Shown: positions 21,175 to 31,313, numbered from the stretch's first letter. The stretch is 33,496 nt of DNA from Parasulfuritortus cantonensis (GCF_004337445.1 NZ_SJZB01000005.1:1-33496), one strand, 5' to 3'. Notes: a model not told the origin generated them from the letters alone. A program made the numbers and translations.

Positions 21175-21786
21175 ATGATGAAGCTGATCGCCTCCCCGAC
21201 CAGCCCGTTTTCCCGCAAGGTCCGTATCGTCGCGGCCGAGAAGCACATCGAATACGAGCTGGTGGTCGACGCCCCCTGGGAGTCCGACAGCAAGGTGTCG
21301 GACTACAACCCGCTCGGCAAGGTGCCGGTCTGGGTGTTCGAGGATGGCAAGACCTTGTTCGATTCGCGCGTCATCGTCGAATACCTGGATAGCGTCAGCC
21401 CGGTCGGCCACCTGATCCCGACCGACCCGCGCGCGCGCATCGCCGTGAAGCGCTGCGAGGCGCTCGCCGACGGCATCGTCGACGCCGCCGTCCTCACCTA
21501 TCTGGAACGCAAGCGGCCCGAGGTTCAGCAGAGCCAGGACTGGATCGACCACCAACTCGGCAAGGTGCGTGCCGGCCTGGCCGCCATGAGCCACGAGATG
21601 GGCATGGCCAACTGGTGCGTGGGCGATTCCTACACCCTGGCGGACATCGCGACCGGCTGCGCCCTGGGCTACCTCGACTTCCGCTTCCCTGAACTCGACT
21701 GGCGGCGCTCGCAGCCGCACCTGTCCGAGTATTTCGACCGCATCGTGCAGCGGCCGACCTTCAAGGACACCGTGCCGGTCGCCTGA
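21175..21786 (+). CDS. Glutathione S-transferase family protein, YibF-like
   Basis: The 203-residue protein has two domains: a thioredoxin-fold N-terminus with a probable catalytic Ser/Thr (ASPTSPFSRKVRIVAAEK) and the glutathione gamma-glutamyl site (GKVPVW, DSRVIVEYLD). The helical C-terminus has the N-capping box (YTLADIATGCALGYLDFRFP). It resembles E. coli YibF along its length. The substrate is unknown. Start is ATG 21175, with a second ATG at 21178. It ends 12 bases from the convergent ATP-grasp gene. Confidence 0.92.
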   Translation: MMKLIASPTSPFSRKVRIVAAEKHIEYELVVDAPWESDSKVSDYNPLGKVPVWVFEDGKTLFDSRVIVEYLDSVSPVGHLIPTDPRARIAVKRCEALADGIVDAAVLTYLERKRPEVQQSQDWIDHQLGKVRAGLAAMSHEMGMANWCVGDSYTLADIATGCALGYLDFRFPELDWRRSQPHLSEYFDRIVQRPTFKDTVPVA

Positions 21787-21798
21787 GCGACCAGCCGG

Positions 21799-22755
21799 TC
21801 ACACCACCCAGCGCGAGCGCAACATCAGGCGGTCCCGGCGCCGCTGCTTGCGCAGCCGGGCATCGCCGACCGTCACGGACGGGCCGGGCGCGCTGTCGAT
21901 GGCGGCCAGGGCGGCGGCGAAGTTGCGTTCCCAGAGCCGGGCCGACTCCAGGCGCGCCGGGTCCGGGTGGCGGACGACGTGGCCGATCGACGGGTTGCTG
22001 TTGATCTCGTAGATCTGCGGCGTGCCCGCGACCAGCGCGTAGTCGACCCGGCCGTATTCGAGGTGGGCGGTCTCGAAGGCCCGCATCAGGACGTCGGCAT
22101 GGCCATTCTCGGCGAGATTGGCCAGTTCCTCGCGATACAGCTCGCTCCCGGCCACGCCCTCGACGCCGTACTTCGCCGCCCAGCCGGTATCGTGCACGGC
22201 CAGGCTGGTGACGATGCGCGCGCCGACCCGGAAGGCGGCGTGCTTGCGGAACAGGTTATCCCGTATCGGCTCGGCGCAGTACTCGACGATCATGAGATCG
22301 CGTTCGGGATAGCCGGCGGCCAAGGCGGCCTCGATCGCCGCGGCCAAGGCCTCGGGCGCCGTGATCAGGCCGGTCAGCGGCCCGCGATGGGCGGCCTCGG
22401 TGCGCAGGAACACCGGCCAGCGGTCCACCGCGGCGGCCCGGCCGGGACGCCAGACCCGGAAGCGGTTGACGCCGGCGCCGTGCAGCCGTTCGAGCAGATC
22501 GAAGCGTCCGCAGAAGCGGCCGGGATCGTTGAGCACGGGCATGCCGTGGCCGGCGAGTTCGCGGTAGGCATGGGCCGCCAGTTCCAGTTCCCAGAAGCCG
22601 AGCCGGTCCATGTCCGTGAACAGCCAGGTCGCCCGGGGCAGGCGGCGGGCTCGGAACAGGGCGTCGTAGGACCACACCTGCACCTTCGGTGCGCCCGGAT
22701 ATTGGCTCAGGCTGCGATGGGTATCGCGCGGCCAGGTCATGACGATGCAGATCAA
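21799..22755 (-). CDS. ATP-grasp-like protein, candidate peptide-modifying or ligase enzyme
   Basis: The protein is 318 residues if it starts at TTG 22755, which has GGGGGAA 7 bases upstream and gives (M)ICIVMTWPRDTHRS. ATG 22740 has no ribosome binding site, and the in-frame ATG at 22833 would overlap the region needed by the divergent peptide gene. ATP-grasp signs: RWPVFLRTEAAHRGPLTG (nucleotide-binding strand and loop, with Arg where Lys is usual), DLMIVEYCAEP, KHAAFRVGARIVTS, and the metal-site ending VDYALVAGTPQIYEINSNPS. Such enzymes join a carboxylate to an amine or hydroxyl using ATP; RimK- and graspetide-type members act on peptides. It faces away from a 58-residue peptide gene and a HExxH peptide-modification-type gene, suggesting a joint pathway. 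The substrate is unknown. Confidence 0.72.
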   Translation of the reverse strand: MICIVMTWPRDTHRSLSQYPGAPKVQVWSYDALFRARRLPRATWLFTDMDRLGFWELELAAHAYRELAGHGMPVLNDPGRFCGRFDLLERLHGAGVNRFRVWRPGRAAAVDRWPVFLRTEAAHRGPLTGLITAPEALAAAIEAALAAGYPERDLMIVEYCAEPIRDNLFRKHAAFRVGARIVTSLAVHDTGWAAKYGVEGVAGSELYREELANLAENGHADVLMRAFETAHLEYGRVDYALVAGTPQIYEINSNPSIGHVVRHPDPARLESARLWERNFAAALAAIDSAPGPSVTVGDARLRKQRRRDRLMLRSRWVV

Positions 22756-22844
22756 GTCGCAGTTCCCCCGATAGTCCGTCTCAGGTTGACGAGGGTAGCC
22801 AATGGTCGCGAAAATGGCCACTCTGACCATCATCGATGCCCGCC

Positions 22845-22854
22845 AGGAGGGGAA
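22845..22854 (+). promoter_or_regulatory. Strong ribosome binding site of the small peptide gene
   Basis: AGGAGGGGAA lies 5 bases before ATG 22860 and is among the strongest Shine-Dalgarno matches in the window. It fixes the start of the 58-residue peptide against an in-frame ATG at 22836. A weak promoter candidate is TTGACG at 22786-22791 with GAAAAT 18 bases later. Confidence 0.7.
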
Positions 22855-22859
22855 TACCC

Positions 22860-23036
22860 ATGAACAAGATCAAGCTCGACCCGACCAAGCTGTTCGGCTT
22901 CAAGATTCTCGGCCGGACCGAAGCCGGCGATCAGCAAGCCAGGATCGCCGCCAAGGTCGGGGGCAAACCGGTCATCCGTCTGGGCAGCAAGATCGGCAGC
23001 AAGGTGGGCAGCAAGCCGGTCGTCACCCTCCGCTGA
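22860..23036 (+). CDS. 58-residue repeat-bearing peptide, candidate RiPP precursor
   Basis: The peptide begins MNKIKLDPTKLFGFKILGRT and is basic (many Lys, few acids), without Cys, Trp, His or signal peptide. The first half looks like a leader or recognition segment (KLDPTKLFGFKIL). The second half is repetitive: GGKPVIRL, then LGSK-IGSK-VGSK, then PVVTLR. At DNA level the nine bases GGCAGCAAG recur at 22983, 22995 and 23007, an exact 12-base period. A strong ribosome binding site precedes it and a strong terminator follows 25 bases after the stop, so it can be made in excess over the downstream gene. The neighbours are a HExxH peptide-modification-type protein and an ATP-grasp protein. That it is a modified peptide precursor is inference; a small structural protein is the main alternative. 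Confidence 0.75.
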   Translation: MNKIKLDPTKLFGFKILGRTEAGDQQARIAAKVGGKPVIRLGSKIGSKVGSKPVVTLR

Positions 23037-23060
23037 TCGTCCAGTCGGCGGCCACCCAGG

Positions 23061-23087
23061 AAGGCAGCCGGACGCGCTGCCTTTTTT
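23061..23087 (+). terminator. Rho-independent terminator/attenuator after the small peptide gene
   Basis: The 8-bp perfect stem AAGGCAGC/GCTGCCTT has a 7-base loop and runs into six T (23082-23087). It stands between the peptide stop and the HExxH gene start 16 bases later. Read-through would be needed for the downstream gene unless that gene has its own promoter. Confidence 0.9.
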
Positions 23088-23102
23088 ATTTTCCAATCGA
23101 GC

Positions 23103-24100
23103 ATGATGCAACCCGCAGGATTCGACTTCCGCTTCCCCCCGACGGTGCCCGCGCCCAGGTCATCGACCGCAAGGCACGCCTTTATCTGGCCGACAGCCTG
23201 CAGCACATCGTCGACCAATGTGCCGGCATCGTACCCTTCGATGCCGACGCCATTGCCCGCCTGATTGGCAACCTCCGGCTCGGCCTGCGCTATCCCCCCG
23301 CGGTGTGCGGCCTGTACTTCGAACTGGCGCTGGCCCTCATGGACGAGCATTACGACGAAGCCGTACCGCTCTTCCGCCTGCTCGCGGAGGAGGCCCCGGT
23401 CGGCGCCCCGTTCCGCCTGGTGGCCCTGGGCGGGCCGGAAATCGCCCGCCACAGCGAACGCTACGCCGCGCTCATGGACAGCGACCCGCTCATGTCCTTC
23501 GCCATGCTGCCGCCGGATTCGGCCACGGAACACGACTTCCGCGTCCGCTTCGAACGCGGCTACCGCCTGCTCAGCCAGGCGATCCCGGACCTGGCGGCCG
23601 AGTTCGCCGGCCTGGTCTGCGAGGTGTGCATGGTGGTGGGCGATTCGCAGGCCGCCATGCAGTTCGACGGCGGCTCGTCCTACATGCTCTGGGGCGGCCT
23701 GTTCCTGAACGCCGCCTCGCATGACACCGACGTGGCCATGGTCGAGGTCCTCGCGCACGAGTCCGGCCACAGTCTGCTGTTCGGCTACGCGCTGGACGAA
23801 CCCCTGGTGGAGAACGCCGACGACGAGTTGTTCAAGTCGCCTCTGCGCCACGATCCGCGGCCGATGGACGGCATCTACCACGCCACCTACGTGTCGGCCC
23901 GCATGCACTGGGCCATGTCCCGCCTGCTCGACTCCGGCTGTCTGGACGCGGCCGGCCGCGCCGAGGCGCAGGCCGCGCGCGACCGGGATCGGGAGCACTT
24001 CGAGGCCGGCTACGCCGTGGTGGCGGAATTCGGCCTGCTCACGGAGACCGGCCGGGCGGTCATGGCCGGGGCGCGTGCCTACATGGACGGCGTCGCCTGA
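23103..24100 (+). CDS. HExxH-motif putative peptide-modification protein (apparent frameshift near the start)
   Basis: The main frame ends at 24100 and has no plausible start; its first ATG is at 23339. ATG 23103 in another frame gives MMQPAGFDFRFPP. Joining it to DGARAQVIDRKARLYLADSL needs one extra C in the six-C run at 23135-23140, giving about 332 residues. With that numbering the metal motif HESGH is at 219-223, followed by DEPLVENADDELFKSPLRHD and PRPMDGIYHATYVSARMHW. This matches the family of HEXXH-motif putative peptide modification proteins (TIGR04267-like); some relatives are alpha-ketoglutarate-dependent peptide beta-hydroxylases and not proteases. Upstream lies the 58-residue peptide, its likely substrate. 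The stop is 7 bases from convergent mnmA. Family placement rests on motif context, not a search. Confidence 0.75.
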
Positions 24101-24107
24101 GCCCGGC

Positions 24108-25178
24108 TCAGACGATCACGCCGCCACCCAGGCAGGTTTCGCCGTCGTATAGGACCACCGACTGGCCGGGCGTGACGGCCCATTGCGGCGCGTCGAAACT
24201 CAGGCGCAGGCGGCCGTCCGCAAGCCCGGTGACCGTGCAGGCGGCGTCCTGCTGGCGGTAGCGGGTCTTGGCGCCGTAGCGGCGGCCGACCTCCGGCGCC
24301 GGACCGATCCAGCTGAGATCGTCCGCCTCCAACTGCGCGCTGAGCAGGAGCGGATGCTCGTGGCCCTGGACGACGATCAGTTCGTTGGCCGCCATGTCCT
24401 TGCCGGCGACGAACCAGGGCACGCCCTCCTCGGCCCACTTGATGCCGCCGATGCCCAGGCCCTGGCGCTGGCCCAGCGTGTAATACATCAGGCCCTGATG
24501 CCGCCCCACCGCCTTGCCCTCCGGCGTGCGCATGACGCCCGGCTGGATGGGCATGTAGCGCTGCAGGAACTCCCGGAACGGCCGCTCGCCGATGAAACAG
24601 ATGCCGGTGCTGTCCTTCTTGGCCGCCACTGGCAGACCGGCCTCGCGCGCCAGCCGGCGCACCTCCGGCTTCTCCAGGTCGCCGAGCGGGAACAGCGCCT
24701 TGTCGATCTGCTCCTGGTTCAGGCGGTACAGGAAGTAGCTCTGGTCCTTGTTGGCGTCGACCGCCTTGAGCAGCCGGCGCTGCGGGCAATCTCCCGCCAG
24801 GCGGGCGTAGTGGCCGGTCGCCAGGTGGTCGGCGTTGAGGCTCAGGGCGTGCTCGAGGAAGGCCTTGAACTTGATCTCGGCATTGCACAGGACGTCCGGG
24901 TTGGGCGTCCGGCCGGCGCGGTATTCGGCCAGGAAATAGGCGAACACCCGGTCCTGGTACTCGCGCGCGAAATTGACCAGCTCGATCTCGATGCCGAGGA
25001 CGTCGCCGATGGCCAGGACGTCGAGGAAATCCTGACGCGCCGGACAATCGGGGTCGTTGTCGTCGGCCTCCCAGTTCTTCATGAACACGCCGACCACGTC
25101 GTGGCCCTGGCGTTTCAGCAGCCAGGCGGTGACGGCGGAATCGACGCCGCCCGACAGGCCGACGACGATCCGGCTCAC
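24108..25178 (-). CDS. mnmA: tRNA-specific 2-thiouridylase MnmA
   Basis: The 356-residue protein starts at GTG 25178 ([20 protein letters not shown]), which overlaps the Nudix stop as GTGA. The PP-loop is SGGVDS at 9-14. The catalytic cysteines are Cys98 ([12 protein letters not shown]) and Cys194 ([11 protein letters not shown]). The central and C-terminal beta-barrel domains are complete. MnmA makes 2-thiouridine at position 34 of Lys, Glu and Gln tRNAs with sulfur from the Tus/IscS relay. Adjacency to a NudJ-like Nudix gene repeats the E. coli nudJ-mnmA order. Confidence 0.97.
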   Translation of the reverse strand: MSRIVVGLSGGVDSAVTAWLLKRQGHDVVGVFMKNWEADDNDPDCPARQDFLDVLAIGDVLGIEIELVNFAREYQDRVFAYFLAEYRAGRTPNPDVLCNAEIKFKAFLEHALSLNADHLATGHYARLAGDCPQRRLLKAVDANKDQSYFLYRLNQEQIDKALFPLGDLEKPEVRRLAREAGLPVAAKKDSTGICFIGERPFREFLQRYMPIQPGVMRTPEGKAVGRHQGLMYYTLGQRQGLGIGGIKWAEEGVPWFVAGKDMAANELIVVQGHEHPLLLSAQLEADDLSWIGPAPEVGRRYGAKTRYRQQDAACTVTGLADGRLRLSFDAPQWAVTPGQSVVLYDGETCLGGGVIV

Positions 25179-25636
25179 TGCAGGTGCGGGAACTCGTTGA
25201 TCAGGTCGAGCGGGAAACGGCGGCCGGACTGGTAATCGGCGACGCATTGGTCGACGAACGGGCTGCGGTGGCGCATGCGCGACTCGGCGATCTCCGTGGG
25301 GGTCATCCAGACCGCACGCAGGATGCCTTCGTCCAGACGGGCGGCCGGATCATAGCCGGACACCGTGCCGGTGAAGGCGAAACGCAGGTAGGTGCGGTTC
25401 TTGGTGGGATGGCGCCAGTGGTAGATGCCGAGCAGGCCGTCCGGCTCGAAATAGTGGGCCGTCTCCTCGAACATCTCGCGGCGCACCGCGACCAGGAGCG
25501 ATTCGCCCTCTTCCAGGTGCCCAGCCGGCTGGTTGAACAGGATGCCGCTGTCGGTCTGTTCCTCGACCAGCAGGAAGCGACCATCCTGTTCGACCACGGC
25601 TGCCACGACGACGTGCGGTTTCCAGACTTCCTTCAT
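25175..25636 (-). CDS. nudJ: NudJ-like Nudix hydrolase
   Basis: The 153-residue protein has the Nudix box at 39-61, starting [20 protein letters not shown] with the invariant REMFEE; the usual final Gly is replaced (EETAHY). The strand [20 protein letters not shown] and [12 protein letters not shown] are close to E. coli NudJ, which hydrolyses thiamin pyrimidine pyrophosphates and nucleoside di- and triphosphates. The ATG overlaps the rimO stop (ATGA), and its own stop overlaps the mnmA start (GTGA). Confidence 0.93.
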   Translation of the reverse strand: MKEVWKPHVVVAAVVEQDGRFLLVEEQTDSGILFNQPAGHLEEGESLLVAVRREMFEETAHYFEPDGLLGIYHWRHPTKNRTYLRFAFTGTVSGYDPAARLDEGILRAVWMTPTEIAESRMRHRSPFVDQCVADYQSGRRFPLDLINEFPHLQ

Positions 25637-26946
25637 ATCGGCTTACCCCAAAGGTCATAATCATCGGAACGGGTGATTCTAACTCGCACCAGGTCGCCCG
25701 GATGCAATCCGCGGCCTTGGGCGATGTGGACGACGCCGTCGATCTCCGGGGCGTCGGCATAGGAACGCGCCACGGCGCGGCCGCCGGCGACTTCGTCGAC
25801 CAGCACGGTCAGCTCGCGGCCGCGGCGCTGGCGCAGCTTGGCCGCGCTGATATCGGCGGCGACGTCCATGAAGCGGGCCAGGCGGTCCTGCTTGACGTCC
25901 TCGTCGACCGGGTCCGGCAGGGCGTTGGCGGCGGCCCCCTCGACCGGCGAATAGGCGAAGGCGCCGACCCGGTCCAGCTGCGCCGCCTCCAGGAAATCGA
26001 GCAACTCGTCGAAATCGTCCTCGGTCTCGCCCGGGAAGCCGACGATGAAGGTGCTGCGGATGGCGATGTCCGGACAGACCTCGCGCCAGCGCTCGATCCG
26101 GCGCAGGGTGTGCTCGATGTCGCCGGGCCGCTTCATGGCCTTGAGGATGCGCGGGCTGGCGTGCTGGAACGGCACGTCCAGGTAAGGCAGCACCTTGCCC
26201 TCGGCCATCATGGGCACGACGTCGTCGACGCTCGGATACGGATAGACGTAGTGCAGGCGCAGCCAGACGCCCAGCTTGGCCAGTTCGTCGACCAGTTCCG
26301 TCATCCGGGTCTTCACCGGACGGCCGTTCCAGAAGCCGGTGCGGTACTTGACGTCGACGCCGTAGGCGCTGGTGTCCTGGGAGATGATGAGGAGTTCCTT
26401 CACGCCGGCCTTGACCAGGCCTTCCGCCTCGGCCAATACCTCGCCGACCGGCCGCGACACCAGGTCGCCGCGCAGGCTGGGGATGATGCAGAAGGTGCAA
26501 CGGTGGTTGCAGCCCTCGGAGATCTTCAGCCAGGCATAGTGCCGGGGCGTCAGCTTGAGGCCGCCGGGCGGGATCAGGTCGGTATAGGGGTCGTGCGGCC
26601 GGGCCAGGTGCTCGTGCACGGCGCCCATGACCGCCTCGGTGGCATGCGGGCCGGTCACCGCGAGGACGTTGGGATGGGCGTCCCGGATCACCGATTCGCG
26701 GGCGCCCAGGCAACCGGTGACGATCACCTTGCCGTTCTCGCGCAAGGCCTCGCCGATGGTCTCCAGGCTCTCGGCCACGGCCTCGTCGATGAAACCGCAG
26801 GTGTTCACCACCACGAGATCGGCATCGTCGTAGCTCGGCACGATCAGGTAACCCTCGGCACGAAGCTGGGTCAGGATGCGTTCCGAATCGAAGGTGTTCT
26901 TGGGACAGCCCAGGCTGACGAAGCCGACTTTTCCGATTTCTTTCAT
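25633..26946 (-). CDS. rimO: Ribosomal protein S12 methylthiotransferase RimO
   Basis: The 437-residue protein starts at ATG 26946 ([20 protein letters not shown]). The N-terminal MTTase domain has cluster cysteines 14, 50 and 79. The radical SAM motif CNHRCTFC gives Cys146, Cys150 and Cys153. A C-terminal TRAM domain (about 370-437, [20 protein letters not shown]) follows. RimO uses two 4Fe-4S clusters and S-adenosylmethionine to methylthiolate Asp88 of ribosomal protein S12. The start overlaps the RND gene's stop (ATGA) and the end overlaps nudJ, so it sits inside a long operon. Confidence 0.96.
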   Translation of the reverse strand: MKEIGKVGFVSLGCPKNTFDSERILTQLRAEGYLIVPSYDDADLVVVNTCGFIDEAVAESLETIGEALRENGKVIVTGCLGARESVIRDAHPNVLAVTGPHATEAVMGAVHEHLARPHDPYTDLIPPGGLKLTPRHYAWLKISEGCNHRCTFCIIPSLRGDLVSRPVGEVLAEAEGLVKAGVKELLIISQDTSAYGVDVKYRTGFWNGRPVKTRMTELVDELAKLGVWLRLHYVYPYPSVDDVVPMMAEGKVLPYLDVPFQHASPRILKAMKRPGDIEHTLRRIERWREVCPDIAIRSTFIVGFPGETEDDFDELLDFLEAAQLDRVGAFAYSPVEGAAANALPDPVDEDVKQDRLARFMDVAADISAAKLRQRRGRELTVLVDEVAGGRAVARSYADAPEIDGVVHIAQGRGLHPGDLVRVRITRSDDYDLWGKPI

Positions 26947-29900
26947 GGTGTCGTGGTGTTGGCCGCAGGCGTCCTCGGGGTTCGGATGCGCATGATGAGG
27001 GCATGCGCGGATTCGTACAAGGACAGCATGGCGGGCAGCCAGAGCAGGGCGACGAAGGTCGTGGCGGCGAGGCCGAAGGTGATGCTGGTGGCCATCGGGA
27101 TCAGGAACTGGGCCTGCAGGGAGCGCTCCATCATCAGGCTGGACAGGCCACCGATGGTGGTCAGCGAGGTGAGCAGGATGGCGCGCAGGCGCAGGCAGGC
27201 GGCGTTGATCAGGGCGTCGCGCACGCCGATGCCCTTGTCGCGCTCGTGGCGGTAGAACTCGACCAGGACGATGGAATCGTTGACCACGATGCCGGACAGG
27301 CCGAACAGCCCGAACATCGACAGGACGGTGAGGTCGATGCCCATCAGCCAGTGGCCTAGGATGGCGCCGCCGAGGCCGAATGGGATGGCCAGCATGATGA
27401 TCAGGGGCCAGCCGTAGTGGGCGAACACCCAGGCCAGGATCAGGTAGATGAGGGACAGGCCGAGGACGAGGCCGACCTTCATGTCGGCCATGGTCTCGCG
27501 CTGGTCCGCGGCACGGCCTTCGAACGACCAGTGCAAGCCGTACTTGGCCACCATGGCCGGCAGGGTGTCGCTGGCCAGGCCGTTGAGGATGTCGTTGCTG
27601 TTGCCCTGGCCGGGCTGGACCGAGGCACTCACCTCCACCGCCAGGGCCGTCTCGGCATGGCGTAGGGCCTCGAAACCCTGATGGGTGCGCCAGGTGGCGA
27701 CGCTGGCCAAGGGCACCCACTCGCCGGTCGGGGCGCGCACGGTCATGCGGTCGAGCAGCGCCAGGCTGGCGCGCTCCCCGGCCGGCAGGCTGACCCGTAC
27801 CTCCATCTCGTCCGGACCATCCTGGAACAGCTGGACCAGGCGCCCGTCCAGGGCGGCGCGCAACTGGCGCGACAGCTCCTCGACCGTGAAGCCCATGGCC
27901 TGGCCCGACGGGGTCAGGCCGAACAGCCATTGCTCGCGCCCGTACGGCATGTCGTCCTGGATGCCGTAGACGCCCGGGATCTGGCGCAGCACGCCCTGCA
28001 GATCGAGGGCTGCGTGCTTGAGCGTGGCGGCATCGCGGCCGCCCAGGCGCACGACGATGTCGCTGCCGGGCGGACCGCCGCGCCGCTCGCTGACCACGAA
28101 GCTTTCGATCCCGGCCGGCTGGCGGATGCGCGCCTCCCAGGCCTTGATGAAGTCGGCGGTGCGGACGTCGCGGTCGTCCGGTGGCGTCAGTTCGACGAAC
28201 AGGGTGCCGAACTGGTCGCCCTGGCGCGTGCCCAGTTCGCCCGACAGGGTGCCGCTCTTGGCCACCGCCTGCTGGATCAGGCGGCTGCCGTAGGCCTTCT
28301 CGGTGGCGTCCAGGCTGCGCCGAAGCTCGCCCAGGAAGGCATCGACGCGTTCCCGCGGGGTACCGCTGGCGAAGGTGACGTTGGCGTAGAGCACCTGGGG
28401 TTCCGGGGTCGGGAAGAAGGTGAACTTGACCCGCCCGCCGGCCAGCAGGCCGACCGTCAGGATCAGCAGGGAGACACCCAGGACCACGGTGGCGCCGCGC
28501 CAGTCGACGGCCAGGGTGACGAGACGCCGGAAGGGGCCGTCGCGGAAGCGGTCGAACTTGTCCTCCAGCCAGCGGCGCAGGCGGTAGCCGCTCTTGGCGG
28601 GGTCGTGCACGAAGGCATCGCGCAGGTGCGCCGGCAGGATGAAGAAGCACTCGACCACGGAGGCGAGCAGGACGCAGATCATGATGAACGGGATGTCGAA
28701 CATGATCTTGCCGATCGGGCCGCTCACCATCATCAGGGGCAGGAAGGCCGCCACCGTCGTCAGGCTGGAGGCGATCACCGGCCAGAACATGCGCCGGGCA
28801 CCGCCTTCCGAGGCGAGCATGGCCGCTTCGCCCATGCGGTGGTGGGCGTAGGCGTCCTCACCGACCACGATGGCGTCGTCGACGATCACGCCCAGGGCCA
28901 TGATGAGTGCGAACAGGCTGATCATGTTGATCGAGCCCCCGGCCAGCCAGAGCGCCGCCAGGGTGGCCAGGAAGGCGGTCGGGATGCCCATCGCCACCCA
29001 CAGGGTGACGCGGGCGTTGAGGAACAGCAGCAGGATGGCGACCACCACGGCGAGGCCCATGGCGCCGTTCTTGAGCAGGAGCGAGATGCGTTCCTCGATC
29101 AGGCTCCAGGTCTCGTCATAGACCGCCACCTCGATGTTCTTGGGCAGCTTCGGCCGCGTCTCGGCCAGCCAGCCGTTGAACAGCTCGGCCGCCTTCAGGG
29201 AGTTGCCGGCCTCGGCGCGCTGGAGCAGCAGTTCCACCGCCGGCTTGCCGTTCACCTCCAGGAAGATGCCGTGCTCGCGCGGCAACTGGCGGATGGTCGC
29301 CACCTGGCCCAGCTCGATCCGGCTGCCCGATTCGGTCACCAGCGGCAGGTCGCGGTAGTCGCGCGGGTCCTTGCGCAGGTTGACGCCGCGCACGTCGCGC
29401 TCTACTTCGCCGCTGCCGACCCGCCCGGCCGGGATGTCGCGGTTCTCCTGGGCCAGGCGGGCGCCCACCTGGTCCAGGCTGAGCCCCAGGCGCTCCAGTT
29501 CGGCGGAGGGAATCTCGATACGGATCTCCTCGTCCGGCATGCCGATCAGGTCGACCTTGTCGATGCCGCGGTCGAGCAGCTCGCGCTCGAAGCGGTGCGC
29601 GAGGACGCGCAACTCGTCCGGATTGGCGCCCGACACCAGCATGCGGGCAATCGGCTCGTAGCGGAACACCCTGGCGATGTCCGGCTTCTCGGCGTCGGCC
29701 GGCATGTTGCGGAACTCGGTGACCGCCTGCTTGACCTCGTCCAGGGCGGTGACCGGATCGGTCCCTTCCTTGAATTCCAGGCTGATCGAGGCCACCCCTG
29801 GCTGGACGTCGAGGTCAGCTTGTCGAGGCCGGCGACCGTCTTGAGCTTCTGTTCGAGGGGCGTGACGATGCCCTCCTCGACGTCCTCCGAAGCCGCCCCG

Positions 29901-30084
29901 CGCCACTCGACGCGCGCCGTGACCACGTCCAGGCTGAAGTTGGGGAAGAACTGGACGTTGAGCCGGCTGGTCGCGAACAGGCCGGCCAGGATGAGGATGA
30001 ACATGAGCAGGTTGGCCGCCACCGGGTGGTGGACGAAGGTGCCCAGCAGGTCGTTCTTGCGGGCCTCCCGGGGGCGTGCTTCAT
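26943..30084 (-). CDS. RND efflux transporter permease (two apparent frameshifts)
   Basis: The corrected length is about 1047 residues, normal for an inner-membrane RND pump. The expected N-terminus ([20 protein letters not shown], then [19 protein letters not shown]) is out of frame with ATG 30084 unless one base is added in the G5 run at 30070-30074. A second base is missing in the C4 run at 29795-29798, where TSTSSQG must join [14 protein letters not shown]. Beyond that the frame is open to 26943. It includes the porter domain, TM4 with the proton-relay pair in [29 protein letters not shown], and C-terminal [20 protein letters not shown] 30084 overlaps the adaptor stop. No outer-membrane channel gene is present; the substrate is unknown. 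Confidence 0.9.
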
Positions 30085-31303
30085 TGCCCGGCGACCTCGA
30101 CCTTGAGTCCGGTGACCGCGTTGGGCAGGTGCGTGGTCATGACCCGGTCACCCCGGGCGAGCGGCCCGCGCACCAGCAGCATCGGCCGTTCCCCGGCCTG
30201 CTCGCCGAGCACCTCGACCGGCACGGCGGCCAGGCGGCCCGCCTCGACCCGGTAGACCACCCGGTTGTTGTAGATGGCGCCGTACGGGATGGCGACCACA
30301 TCGGCCATCGGCGGCCGGGTCAGCTCGACGGTGAGCAGGCTGCCCAGGCGCAGCGCCGGATCCCCCTCGACGACCCGGAAGAAGCCGTCCAGGCCGCGCG
30401 TGTCGGCGGCCGCCGCGGCGCGCTCCAGGCGCAGCTTCACGGTCGCCTGGCCGAGCTTGGCGACCGCACCGGGGTGCTGGCCGCCGGCCAGCAGGGCGAG
30501 GAGTTCCTCCTGGTAGTTGGCCGGGATCTTGGCGCGCACTTCCAGGGCGTCCGCGGGGTACAGCGAGATCAGCACCTGGCCGGTATTGACCTGGTCGCCC
30601 TCGGCCACCATGACCTTGGCGACGTAGCCGGCGAACGGCGCCGTGACCCGGCTGCGCTCCATGGCCAGGCGGGCCTGGTCGAGGTTGGCGCGCGCCTGCA
30701 CCAGGCGGGCCTGCAGCTGGGCCAGGCGCGCCGCGTGGTCGCTGATGGTGAGTTCCCGGCTGCGCAGCGTGATCTGCTGCTTGGACAGGTTGGCCCGGCT
30801 CTGGTCCACCGCCGCCTGGGAGTAGAAGTTCTCCTTCTGCAGGCGCTCGAAGCGCGCCAGGTCGGCACTGGCGAAATCGAGCAGCTTGCGTTCCTGGTCG
30901 AGCTGGTCGAGATCGGCGGCGTGGCGCAGGTTCTCGCTCCGGATCGACGCCTCGAGTTCGTCGACGGCACCGCGCGCCTGCTCCACCTTGGGCTGGAAGT
31001 CGCGCGCATCGAGGACCACCAGCGGGGTCCCCTTGGCCACCACCTGGCCTTCCCGGACCGGCACCCGGGCAACGCGCCCGAAGCCGGGCGCCGCCGCCTG
31101 CGTGAACTCGGGGCTCTCGACCTTGCCGTTCAGGGTCAGGGTCGGGCTGTAGGCCCCGGGGCGGCGGTCAGGGTGTCGATACGCCAACTCGGCTCCTTGG
31201 CCGGCACCGGGACGGATTGCGGCCGGGTCGCCCGCAGGGTGGCGAATCCGCCCACCCCGAGCGCCACGAACAGCACCGGGAGCAGCAGCTTGCGCTTGTC
31301 CAT
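30081..31303 (-). CDS. RND efflux periplasmic adaptor (membrane fusion protein), apparent frameshift
   Basis: The start is ATG 31303 (MDKRKLLLPVLFVALGVGGF), with a membrane anchor at about 5-22. This frame stops after LTAAPG at about 31150. The protein continues one base off as AYSPTLTLNGKVESPEFTQA if a G is restored at the C4/G4 run 31154-31161, for about 407 residues. After it come a biotinyl-lipoyl-like half (VARVPVREGQVVAKGTPLVV), a long helical hairpin (about 105-200), the second lipoyl half (VTAPFAGYVAKVMVAEGDQV) and beta-barrel/membrane-proximal domains. It links the RND pump to an outer-membrane channel. Its stop overlaps the pump start (ATGA), and it begins 10 bases after the Rieske gene. 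Confidence 0.9.
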
Positions 31304-31313
31304 GAACGGCCGC

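Noticed and set aside
22756..22833. N-terminal extension of the ATP-grasp gene to ATG 22833
   Set aside because: It would fill the divergent promoter region, has no clear ribosome binding site, and a TTG with GGGGGAA at the right distance fits better; not fully excluded.
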